NCBI RefSeq assembly: GCF_013761005.1
Contig: NZ_JACDUS010000005.1
Span: 1 to 64,000, forward strand
Direction: 5' to 3'
DNA: 64,000 nucleotides
From: Desulfosalsimonas propionicica
GTDB taxonomy: Bacteria > Desulfobacterota > Desulfobacteria > Desulfobacterales > Desulfosalsimonadaceae
The position numbers and the translations under genes were made by a program. How positions within the stretch are numbered: position 1 is the first letter of the stretch; each line of letters starts with the position of its first letter. Shown here in pieces: positions 18,662-28,308 of this stretch. Under the pieces are notes generated by a model. That model saw nothing but the letters and a program-made list of their open reading frames with translations, did not search any database and was not told where the DNA came from.

Positions 18662-18811
18662 GATGGCACCGTAAAAGTCCAATATCTGCGTTACGCGCGA
18701 TTTCTCAGAATTTCACGTACGGCTAAGTACGCTGCATTCTTCGGCAATCGCGCAAGCCTGGATCTTGAACTTTTACGGCGCCATCTGAAAACTTGCTTTT
18801 TACGAAACCAT
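18662..18811. repeat. MITE-like palindromic repeat, copy 1
   Basis: A 150 bp element whose ends are inverted (atggcaccgtaaaagt at the left, ctttttacgaaaccat at the right). It has an inner hairpin built on gcgcgattt / aatcgcgc around a cacgtac-gg-ctaagtacg core. A near-identical element is at 54541-54690. No obvious target duplication is visible for this copy. The rest of 18399-18870 holds no gene I can support. Confidence 0.82.
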
Positions 18812-18870
18812 CAAGAGTGGTTTTTGAAACCGCCGCCCGGTCAATGCTGTCTGAATCCTTTTGATAAAGC

Positions 18871-21474
18871 GTGAAGATTTCAACAATGGCCTATTACTCC
18901 CATGTCAGCACAGGCTGGCCAAGCCTGGATACAATCATTGATCACCTGCGCCGGGGCGATAACGTGGTCTGGCAGGTCGACAGCATCGATGATTACCAGC
19001 GTCTTGTAACGCCCTTTGTCAATAGCGCACTGGCAAGAAATGAGCGGGTGGTCTACATGCGTTTTGCCCGGCATATTCCGCTGGTGGAGCCCCGCGATAA
19101 CATTGTGGTCTATCATTTAAGAACCGAAAACGGGTTTGAATCTTTCTCCGCCGAGGTCCATAGCATTATCACCCGCCAGGGGCGGGATGTCTGCTATGTT
19201 TTTGATTCATTGTCGGATTTGCAGCATGTCTGGGCCACGGACCTGATGATCGGGGATTTTTTTTTCATCACCTGCCCGTATTTGTTTGAACTCAATACCA
19301 CCGCCTATTTCGGAATTTTGAGAAACCGGCATTCTTTCAAGGCCATCGCCCGGATCCGGGAGACCACCCAGGTGCTCATTGATGTCTACAACTACCAGGG
19401 CCAGGTGTGTGTTCATCCCATCAAGGTGCAGCACCGTTATTCGCCCACCATGTTTTTCCCCCACATCAAGAAAAAAGACGAGCTCATGCCGGTCATCAAC
19501 AGCGTGGAGGCCACCAGGCTGTTTTCCTATCTGGCCGATCACCAGGCGGTCAGCGCCCAGCGGCGACTGGATTATTGGGACCGCCTTTTCATGCAGGCCC
19601 GCAGCCTCCTGGAATCCGGGGCCGGGGGCGCGGAAAAAAAAGATATGGTCGAGCAGTTGAGCCGACTGCTGCTGACGCGCAACAAGCGGCTTTTATCCAT
19701 GATCCGCAGGCATCTGGGCCTGGAGGATCTGCTGATGATCAAAGAAAGACTCATCGGTACCGGCTTTATCGGCGGCAAATCTTTGGGCATGCTCATGGCC
19801 CGCAAAATCTTGACACAGGACAGGGCCTTTGACTGGTCACAGGTGATAGAGCCCCATGATTCTTTTTATATCGGTTCGGACGTTTTTTATTCCTATATTG
19901 TTCAAAACGGCTGGTGGAAGCTGTTTATGGCCCACAAGACCCGCACGGGATATTTCAGCCGGGCTGCGGAACTTCGGGAGAAAATGTTAAACGGGGTATT
20001 TCCCGAAGAGATCACCGAGCAGTTCCAGCTGATGCTCGAGTATTTCGGTCAGTCGCCCATTATCGTGCGTTCCAGCAGCCTGCTCGAAGATGCTTTCGGA
20101 AGCGCCTTTGCCGGCAAGTACGAGAGTTTTTTCTGCGTCAACCAGGGTTCTCCGGAAAAACGGTACGAAAAGTTCGAAGAAGCGGTCAGGCGGATCTTTG
20201 CCAGCACCATGAGTGAAGACGCCCTGGCCTACAGGCTGCAGCGGGGCCTGGACCAGATGGATGAACAGATGGCGCTTCTGGTGCAAAGGGTTTCAGGCGC
20301 CTATCATCAGCGTTTTTTCTATCCCGAACTGGCCGGCGTCGGGCTTTCCTACAATCCCTTTGTGTGGAAAAAGGGCATGGACCCGCATGCCGGTATGATC
20401 CGGCTGGTATTCGGCCTGGGCACCCGGGCGGTCAACCGGGTGGAAAATGATTATCCCAGAATCGTGGCCACAGACGATCCCCTGGTGCGCCCGCTTGCGG
20501 GCATGCATGATATCCGGAAATTTTCCCAGCATTACATTGACCTGCTCAACCTGGAGCAAAACGATATCCAGAGCCTGTCTGTCCAGGAACTGCTGGAAAA
20601 GCAGCGGCCGGAAAAATTTGATTTATTGGCCACCCGGGATGAAGAAGCCGATCGGGAAATGCGCCGCATGGGGCGGCCGCAAAAAGATATCTGGATTCTG
20701 ACCTTTGATTTGTTTTTGACCCGCACGTCGTTTATTGACTGGATGAAGCGTATGCTGAGCCGGCTGGAAAAGGCCTATGAATACCCGGTGGATGTGGAAT
20801 TTACCGTTAACTTCAATCAGTCCGATCAGCTCCAGATCAACCTGCTCCAGTGCCGGCCGCTGCAGACCATTGGTGACAGAAGCCGGGTGTTTCTGCCCAG
20901 CAGCGTGCCGCCGGACCGGATCCTGGTCCGCATGGAAGGCAATTTCATGGGCGGCAATATCAGCCAGCCCATATCCCGGATTATCTTCGTGGATTGCCAG
21001 GCCTATGCCGGGCTTTCCCGTTCGGAGAAATACAGCGTGGCCCGCTTGGTGGGCCGGTTAAACCGGCAGATCCCCGATCGGGAGAAAATGCCCACCCTGC
21101 TGATGGGCCCGGGGCGCTGGGGAACCCATACGCCGGAGATGGGCGTTGCTGTTCACTTCTCGGAAATCAACCACATTGCCGCCATTGCTGAAATCAGCTA
21201 CCAGGACGGCAGCCTGATCCCGGATCTGTCCTTTGGGACCCATTTTTTCCATGATTTGATTGAAACCGGAATTTTTTACCTGGCCATTTATCCCGAATCT
21301 CCGGGCGTGGAATTTAATGCCCGCTGGATCCGGTCCCTGCCAAACGCACTGGAAGAAACCGCCGAAGAAGACACCCGGCTTTCTCACGTTGTCCGGGTGG
21401 TGGACACAGCCGGTTTGGGATTAAAGCTGCAGTCTGATGTGGCCGGACAAAGGGTGATCTGCTACCGGGAATAA
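18871..21474 (+). CDS. KaiC-like/PPDK_N fusion protein without the phosphohistidine domain
   Basis: An 867-residue cytoplasmic protein. Residues 1-210 resemble a RecA/KaiC fold: TGWPSLD at 14-20 and a Walker-B-like VCYVFDSLSD at 108-117. The P-loop position reads GDNVVWQVDSIDDY and lacks GKT. Residues 295-720 match the PPDK/PEP-synthase ATP-grasp domain (FIGGKSLGML at 299-308, VRSSSLLEDAFGSAFAGKYE at 399-418). The C-terminus contains GPGRWGTH but no TGGxxSH phosphohistidine motif and no PEP-binding barrel. It therefore cannot carry out the full PEP synthase reaction. GTG at 18871 or ATG at 18886 are both possible starts. Confidence 0.78.
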   Translation: MKISTMAYYSHVSTGWPSLDTIIDHLRRGDNVVWQVDSIDDYQRLVTPFVNSALARNERVVYMRFARHIPLVEPRDNIVVYHLRTENGFESFSAEVHSIITRQGRDVCYVFDSLSDLQHVWATDLMIGDFFFITCPYLFELNTTAYFGILRNRHSFKAIARIRETTQVLIDVYNYQGQVCVHPIKVQHRYSPTMFFPHIKKKDELMPVINSVEATRLFSYLADHQAVSAQRRLDYWDRLFMQARSLLESGAGGAEKKDMVEQLSRLLLTRNKRLLSMIRRHLGLEDLLMIKERLIGTGFIGGKSLGMLMARKILTQDRAFDWSQVIEPHDSFYIGSDVFYSYIVQNGWWKLFMAHKTRTGYFSRAAELREKMLNGVFPEEITEQFQLMLEYFGQSPIIVRSSSLLEDAFGSAFAGKYESFFCVNQGSPEKRYEKFEEAVRRIFASTMSEDALAYRLQRGLDQMDEQMALLVQRVSGAYHQRFFYPELAGVGLSYNPFVWKKGMDPHAGMIRLVFGLGTRAVNRVENDYPRIVATDDPLVRPLAGMHDIRKFSQHYIDLLNLEQNDIQSLSVQELLEKQRPEKFDLLATRDEEADREMRRMGRPQKDIWILTFDLFLTRTSFIDWMKRMLSRLEKAYEYPVDVEFTVNFNQSDQLQINLLQCRPLQTIGDRSRVFLPSSVPPDRILVRMEGNFMGGNISQPISRIIFVDCQAYAGLSRSEKYSVARLVGRLNRQIPDREKMPTLLMGPGRWGTHTPEMGVAVHFSEINHIAAIAEISYQDGSLIPDLSFGTHFFHDLIETGIFYLAIYPESPGVEFNARWIRSLPNALEETAEEDTRLSHVVRVVDTAGLGLKLQSDVAGQRVICYRE

Positions 21475-21506
21475 AGCCCCGGCAGATCACCCTTTGTCTG
21501 GTTTTT
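21443..21506 (+). terminator. Terminator overlapping the end of the KaiC-like/PPDK_N gene
   Basis: A perfect 15 bp stem (21448-21462 with 21482-21496), extendable by several pairs, encloses the stop codon. It is followed by five T at 21502. The left arm lies in the last codons of the gene. Confidence 0.85.
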
Positions 21507-21519
21507 GCGGGAGTTGGGA

Positions 21520-22875
<1,356 letters not shown>

Positions 22876-22924
22876 TCACTGGCCTCCTTGAAAATAAAAA
22901 AATGGTTCCGGATAAGATTTTGGG

Positions 22925-23512
22925 TTATTTGACAATATAGATTTTGCCCATGGACGCAGAGGCGATGGCGCTGTCGGGCTTTTTTTGAAAATACTGGAAA
23001 TCATTTTCCCCGATGCCGTCTATGCCTATAAACTCCGCCATGAGTTCGGAAAGACGGTCAAACCCGCTGCCGAAAAAGGTCAGCTTGGAAAAAAACGGTC
23101 TCAGGCGCTGAAAATCAACGGGCACGGCAAAGTGCACCGGAAAAAGGGGGTCGCCTACCACCAGGAGGTATTTTTCCGGACATTCCAGGATATTGTAGTC
23201 TGGGGCGATGTCAGCGGCCCGCACCGGGATGAAATCATTTTGCAGGATTCTGCCGGCTTGACCGGCGTCAATGTCATCAACTCCCATCAGATCCGGGCAG
23301 TCAAAATATCCCAGGATGTAGAGGCAGATGCCGAAGCTGCTGATCTGCTCATACACGGGGTTGTCCCGATCACACATCATCAGGATTTCATCAATACGTT
23401 CCCGGATTTGCAAACCCTGGCGCCGGATTTTTTCCAGGTTTGCGGATACAGCGGTGTTTTGGAAACCATCTTTGGACCCGGTCTTCCGGCCGGATGTGTG
23501 CTGGGTATACAT
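22925..23512 (-). CDS. Hypothetical protein
   Basis: A 195-residue soluble protein that I do not recognise. The ATG at 23512 has AAGGAGG six bases upstream, which makes translation likely. The N-terminal half is helical and charged (LEKIRRQGLQIRERIDEIL). The middle has a hydrophobic beta-rich stretch (YLLVVGDPLFPVHFAVPVDF) and the C-terminus ends IASASMGKIYIVK. No signal peptide, membrane helix or catalytic motif is visible. It sits between the gdhA start and the two-component pair on the same strand, 49 bases before gdhA. Confidence 0.6.
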   Translation of the reverse strand: MYTQHTSGRKTGSKDGFQNTAVSANLEKIRRQGLQIRERIDEILMMCDRDNPVYEQISSFGICLYILGYFDCPDLMGVDDIDAGQAGRILQNDFIPVRAADIAPDYNILECPEKYLLVVGDPLFPVHFAVPVDFQRLRPFFSKLTFFGSGFDRLSELMAEFIGIDGIGENDFQYFQKKPDSAIASASMGKIYIVK

Positions 23513-23538
23513 GGGAGCCCTCCTTGTTTGCATGCGAA

Positions 23539-23570
23539 CCATCTGAAAATCGACTTTTACGAGTCCATCA
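23539..23570. repeat. Right-end fragment of the MITE-like repeat
   Basis: ccatctgaaaatcgactttt followed by acgagtccatca matches the final ~32 bases of the elements at 18662 and 54541. It lies just upstream of the hypothetical gene starting at 23512. The rest of 23513-23866 is AT-rich and shows no gene. Confidence 0.6.
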
Positions 23571-23866
23571 TCATTCTTGTCAGGTGATCCGTTTTTGTCC
23601 AAAGGAGACTGCAGGGAGCATGCCACAATGCGGAGTTTAAAATGATCTATGATAAAATATTGGAATTAAATAAAATAATTATGAAACGGTTTTCAGTTTG
23701 GAATGAAAAGAATTTTTATGTGGTTGAATAAAGGCATCAGGCCCTGGCGATGCAGGCGGATTTGGGTTGCGGCAGGCGGGTGATTCGGTCTCTGCGGGTC
23801 TTTTCCGGATTTGTATAAATTTTGAACACCCCGGGGCAGCTTTTGCACAAATCTGCGGGAGCGGTT

Positions 23867-25330
23867 TCACTCAGCTTTGGGTTCCTGGTTTTCCTTTTGA
23901 GTTTGTTTTTTGATCCGGTGCCGGAGGGTGTTTCTGCTGATGCCCAGCATTTCGGCCGCCTTGACCTGGTTGTTGCCGCATTCTTCCAGGGCTTTTCGGA
24001 TCAGGGTTTCTTCCACGATTTCGATGATATTGGCGTGAATGTCCTGCTCGGAAATCCGGAAAATATCGGGCAGTATTTCTTCGAGTTTTTCCTTGAGCCG
24101 CTCAATGAGCTGTTCTCGATTCATGTTTTGGAGTGCGGCATCAGCCTCAGCATTGGGAATCAAAAGACTGCCTTCGGAAATCACCCCGCCGGTGCACAGC
24201 AGCACTGCCCGGCGCACGCAGTTTTCCAGTTCCCGGACATTTCCGGGCCAGAAATAGTCGTTGAGTTTGCGCAGGGCCGATTCAGATACATAGCATCCAG
24301 GCCGGTCGTATTCCTCGGCAAACCGGGCCAGAAAATATTTTACCAGTTCGGAGATGTCCTGCTTGCGGTGCCGCAGGGCGGGCAGTTCCAGGGAAATGAC
24401 CTTCAGCCGCCAGTACAGGTCTTCCCTGAACCGCCCGGCCCGGACTTCGGCCTCCAGGTCCTTGTTGGTGGCCGCAATGATGCGCACATCCACTGTGATG
24501 GGCTGGCCGCTGCCAAGCCTTTCGATTTCTCCTGTCTGCAGGGCCCGCAGCAGCTTGGCCTGCAGGGGGGGTGACATTTCGCCGATTTCGTCCAGAAACA
24601 GGGTGCCTTTGTGGCATCGTTCAAATTTGCCGATATGGGTCCGCTCCGCACCGGTGAAGGCGCCGCGCTCATGGCCGAAGAGTTCACTTTCAAACAGGGA
24701 TTCGGGGATGGCCGCGCAGTTGACAGCAATAAAGGGTTTTTCACGCCGCCGGCTGTGATGATAAATGGCCCGGGCGGCCAGTTCCTTTCCCGTGCCGCTT
24801 TCCCCGGTAATCAATACAGGCACGTCCTTTTCCGCCACCTGGCCGATGAGCTTGTAGATTTCCTGCATTTGACGGCTGGACCCGATCATCTGCAGGCTGT
24901 CGCGGTTGTCTGCAGGCTGCTGCTGGTCTGCAGACGGGGCGGGAAACAGGACAATCTGTTTCATCTGCCGGCTGACCTGCAGGGCCTCGGACACGATGCG
25001 GGTCAGGTCTTTTTTCTCAAAAGGCTTGACCAGGTAATCATAGGCCCCGCGCTTCATGGCCTCGATGGCCAGGTTGGTGGTGCCATAGGCGGTCATGAGG
25101 ATCACCGGGGTTTTGACCTCGATTGCGCGGATTTCTGAAAGGGTGTCAAGCCCGTTGAAATCCGGCATCTTGTAATCGAGCAGTATCAGGTCAAAGTCCT
25201 GCTGCCCGATGGTTTCAATGGCCTGCCGCCCGCTGGCGCATGCAGTGACCCCATATCCTTTTCTCTGGAAAAAACGGCTCAGAAAATGGATCAAACCTTC
25301 GTCGTCATCAATGAGCAGTATCTTGTCCAT
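23867..25330 (-). CDS. NtrC-family sigma-54 response regulator
   Basis: A 487-residue transcription activator. The receiver domain (about 1-120) shows ILLIDDDEG, the phospho-acceptor Asp in LILLDYKMPD and the Lys in LVKPF. The sigma-54 AAA+ domain has GESGTGKE near 175, GAFTGAE near 235 and LDEIGEM near 255. A C-terminal Fis-type helix-turn-helix ends the protein (NNQVKAAEMLGISRNTLRHR). The ATG at 25330 overlaps the 3' end of the kinase gene by about 20 bases, so kinase and regulator are coupled. Target promoters are unknown. Confidence 0.95.
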   Translation of the reverse strand: MDKILLIDDDEGLIHFLSRFFQRKGYGVTACASGRQAIETIGQQDFDLILLDYKMPDFNGLDTLSEIRAIEVKTPVILMTAYGTTNLAIEAMKRGAYDYLVKPFEKKDLTRIVSEALQVSRQMKQIVLFPAPSADQQQPADNRDSLQMIGSSRQMQEIYKLIGQVAEKDVPVLITGESGTGKELAARAIYHHSRRREKPFIAVNCAAIPESLFESELFGHERGAFTGAERTHIGKFERCHKGTLFLDEIGEMSPPLQAKLLRALQTGEIERLGSGQPITVDVRIIAATNKDLEAEVRAGRFREDLYWRLKVISLELPALRHRKQDISELVKYFLARFAEEYDRPGCYVSESALRKLNDYFWPGNVRELENCVRRAVLLCTGGVISEGSLLIPNAEADAALQNMNREQLIERLKEKLEEILPDIFRISEQDIHANIIEIVEETLIRKALEECGNNQVKAAEMLGISRNTLRHRIKKQTQKENQEPKAE

Positions 25331-27206
25331 GGTCCTTGTCCGCCGGATGGCTGGATTCAATGGGAATATAGAGGCGAAATACGGTGCCTGTTCCGGGCGT
25401 GCTCTGCACCCCGATGGTGCCGCCGTGGCTTTCGATGGTGTTTAACACCAGGGGCAGACCCAGTCCCGTGCCTGCGGCCTTGGTGGTGTAAAAGGGTTCA
25501 AACAGGTTTTCCATTTGTTCTTCGGAAATGCCGCAGCCGGTATCCCGGACGTCGATGCGCACACAGGCCACGGTCTGATGGTTTTGCGCAAACCGGTCGC
25601 TTTGCGCTGATACGCTCAGGGTGCCGTGGTTTTCCATGGCCTCCAGGCAATTGACCATGAGGTTGACCAGGGCCTCGGCCAGCAGTTTTCTGTCCCCGAA
25701 AACCGCGGGAAGATGATCCTGTATGCTGGTTTTAAGGCTGCATTCCTGGCGGTTGGCCAGGGGGCGGATCATGTATAGCACATCTTCGATGAGCACGGAG
25801 ACATCAATTACGGAAAAGACCAGTTCCTCGGGCTTGACAAAATCGAGGAACCGGTTGACAGAAGATTCAATCCTGTTGACCTGTTTCATTGCGATCCGGA
25901 AATCCTCCTGGTCTTCCGCGCTGTTGGCGATCTGCTCCTGGGCGGATTCCAGATACAGCTTCAGCGATGTCAGGGGGGTGCGGATCTCATGGGCAACAGC
26001 CGCGCCCATGCGCCCCATGGCGGCAAATTTTTCCGAGCGTTCTGCCATTTGCCGGGTTTTTTCCAGCATGATATCGGTTTCCCTGAGCTGGGCATCTTTT
26101 AAACCCACTTTTTCCCGGAGATGATGCTGCCGCTGCTGAACCTTGGCATACATGTGTTCAAAGGCCCGGTAGAGCATCCCGATTTCGTCCTTGCGGGCGG
26201 TTTTCACAATGGGCTGGTCGGTTTTGGAATCGGCGATCATATCAGCATACCGGCTCAGGCGCCGGATCGGTCCCACGATGTGAAAGGAGATCATCCAGGT
26301 GAGGGCCAGGGCCGAGCCGATGCATAAAAAGACCGTCAGATAGATGATGGATTTCAGGGTGCTGGCGCTTTCAAAGGCTTCCTTTCTGTCCTGTTCCACC
26401 ACAATATACCAGTCTGTGCCCGAAACGTTCATGGAAGTGCCCAGCACCTCAATGCCCCGGTAGTCCAGGTAGGCTTTTTCCCTGTCCCTTTTTTCAAAGA
26501 TGTTTTTGAAACTCTCTGACTGGGAAATGTTTTCCGATAGAATCCGGCGGGGTTCCTTGTGGGCCAGAAACTGCCCGTCTTCATTGACCAGGTAGCATTC
26601 CCCGGTTTCTCCCAGAAAAATGTTGAGAATAAAGAAAATAATCTTTTTGGTGCCCACCTGTCCGTAGATGGTGCCGGCCCTTTTTTCACTGTTTGGTGAA
26701 AAGATCGGGGCGGACACATAAAATGAGGATTCATGCTGGCGGGGGGCGTATGTGATCTTTGATATGCGAAGGCTTGTATCCGCAGCCGCCGGTTCAGGCG
26801 GGGGCTGCACCGGGCGGGTCCCGCTGTTGCAAATCATTCGGCCGTCTGCGGCCACCACGGTGAGGTTTTTATATACCCCGTATTTTTTGCGGATCAGATC
26901 CAGATAGGGCTGGATGTGTTCTGCATCCATGGATTGCACCAGGGAGGTGCCGGCCATGACCTCCATGTCGGCCTTGCGCTCATCAAGCCAGCGCTCGAGA
27001 ATAGCCGTCTTGTCTGTTGCCGCGTTTTCCAGCTGCCGCATGACCATGCTTACAATGAGCTTTTCGGTAATCTGCAGGGAAAACCAGCCGATAACCATCA
27101 GCGGAACCAGGGCCAGCACCAGAAAGATAATCATTACCTTGGTGCGCAGGTTCCACAGCGGCCTGTTGGGGGCTTTTTTTTGTGCTCGTGAAGCGTTTGG
27201 GTCCAA
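25308..27206 (-). CDS. Sensor histidine kinase with Cache-type periplasmic domain
   Basis: A 632-residue membrane kinase. One helix near residues 20-40 and another near 300 flank a periplasmic dCACHE-like sensor domain. HAMP then leads to HisKA with the phospho-His in VAHEIRTPLTSLKL near 410 and the HATPase motifs VNLMVNCLEAM, DTGCGIS and TGLGLPLV. The TTG start at 27206 is chosen because AGGAG lies eight bases upstream. The longer TTG frame opening at 27317 has no ribosome-binding site. It pairs with the downstream NtrC-type regulator. The ligand is unknown. Confidence 0.92.
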   Translation of the reverse strand: MDPNASRAQKKAPNRPLWNLRTKVMIIFLVLALVPLMVIGWFSLQITEKLIVSMVMRQLENAATDKTAILERWLDERKADMEVMAGTSLVQSMDAEHIQPYLDLIRKKYGVYKNLTVVAADGRMICNSGTRPVQPPPEPAAADTSLRISKITYAPRQHESSFYVSAPIFSPNSEKRAGTIYGQVGTKKIIFFILNIFLGETGECYLVNEDGQFLAHKEPRRILSENISQSESFKNIFEKRDREKAYLDYRGIEVLGTSMNVSGTDWYIVVEQDRKEAFESASTLKSIIYLTVFLCIGSALALTWMISFHIVGPIRRLSRYADMIADSKTDQPIVKTARKDEIGMLYRAFEHMYAKVQQRQHHLREKVGLKDAQLRETDIMLEKTRQMAERSEKFAAMGRMGAAVAHEIRTPLTSLKLYLESAQEQIANSAEDQEDFRIAMKQVNRIESSVNRFLDFVKPEELVFSVIDVSVLIEDVLYMIRPLANRQECSLKTSIQDHLPAVFGDRKLLAEALVNLMVNCLEAMENHGTLSVSAQSDRFAQNHQTVACVRIDVRDTGCGISEEQMENLFEPFYTTKAAGTGLGLPLVLNTIESHGGTIGVQSTPGTGTVFRLYIPIESSHPADKDHGQDTAH

Positions 27207-27441
27207 ATCCGGATCTCCTGGAAAAAACAGACAGGCGTTGCAATGCCTACCGGGGTTTCTAAAAAAGATCCAGGGGCGGGTCAAGCAATAAGTCGCCGGG
27301 CCGGGTGGTGTTGGCAAAAAAAAAACGATTTTGCCCGGTGCGGCTTTCTGTTATTTCAGAACAAGACTTGCACGCAACCGGAATCTGATATTGGGTTTTG
27401 AAATCCGGTCGTTTTTTGCAACCCAACAAGGACCACATATA

Positions 27442-28308
27442 ATGAAAACCTATTTTGCATGCATGCCCTGCTTTCTGAACCAAGCCCTGCGGGCCTGCCG
27501 GTTTATGGGTCTGGATGACCAGAAAACGCGTCAGGTGATCAATGCGGTGGCGAAACTGATCCCGCAAATCCCTATGGAGAGCTCTCCGCCGGAAACCGGC
27601 AGGGCGGTTTACCAAATCATCCGGGAGATTTCGGGCAATGCCGACCCATACCAGCAGGTCAAGGCGGAAAACACGGCCAATGCCCTGGCCCTGTACCCGG
27701 TTATGAAACAGATGGCCGCGGCCGCGGCCAACCCGCTGGCTGCCGCTGTCCGGATTGCCGCAGCCGGCAACGTGATTGACTGCGGGGTCAATGCTTCCTA
27801 TGCCATTGAAAAGGAAGTGGATCAGATGCTGGAAAACGAGTTTGCCGTCTTTGACATGGACGCGTTTCTGGCCCAACTGGAAAAAACCGAGCGAATTTTG
27901 TATATCGGGGACAATGCCGGCGAATGCGTTTTTGACCGGGTGCTTATCGAGCAGTTGCCCAGGCCGGTGACATACGTGGTGCGCCAGGCGCCCATCATCA
28001 ATGACGCCACAATGGAGGATGCGCTTGCCGCAGGCATTGACCGTGTGGCCGATATTGTTTCCTCCGGCACCGATGCCCCGGGGACCGTGTTGTCCACGTG
28101 CACTTCGGATTTTCTGGACTTGCTGAAGCAGCCCTGGCTGAAAATCAGCAAAGGGCAGGGCAATTATGAGGCCCTTTCCGCGGGTCCTTATCCGGTATTT
28201 TTCCTGCTCAAGGCCAAGTGCAGTGTCATTGCCAGGGATCTGGATGTGGACGAGGGGCAGATGATTTTTGCCAGCAGCTCCCCCCCGGATTTTTCCCGGG
28301 CCTCATGA
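27442..28308 (+). CDS. DUF89 / ARMT1-like metal-dependent phosphatase
   Basis: A 288-residue protein of the DUF89 damage-control phosphatase family. The N-terminal CMPCFLNQALRA has the paired Cys typical of one subgroup. The metal-site motif is visible as YIGDNAGECVFDR near residue 155, followed by VVRQAPIINDAT near 180. Family members remove phosphate from sugar phosphates or damaged metabolites. The ATG at 27442 has AAGGA upstream. Its stop overlaps the start of the glycosyltransferase gene as ATGA, a strong sign of cotranslation. Confidence 0.87.
   Translation: MKTYFACMPCFLNQALRACRFMGLDDQKTRQVINAVAKLIPQIPMESSPPETGRAVYQIIREISGNADPYQQVKAENTANALALYPVMKQMAAAAANPLAAAVRIAAAGNVIDCGVNASYAIEKEVDQMLENEFAVFDMDAFLAQLEKTERILYIGDNAGECVFDRVLIEQLPRPVTYVVRQAPIINDATMEDALAAGIDRVADIVSSGTDAPGTVLSTCTSDFLDLLKQPWLKISKGQGNYEALSAGPYPVFFLLKAKCSVIARDLDVDEGQMIFASSSPPDFSRAS

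Noticed and set aside
18871-21474. Calling this gene phosphoenolpyruvate synthase (ppsA)
   Set aside because: The phosphohistidine and PEP-binding domains are absent, so the complete reaction is not supported.
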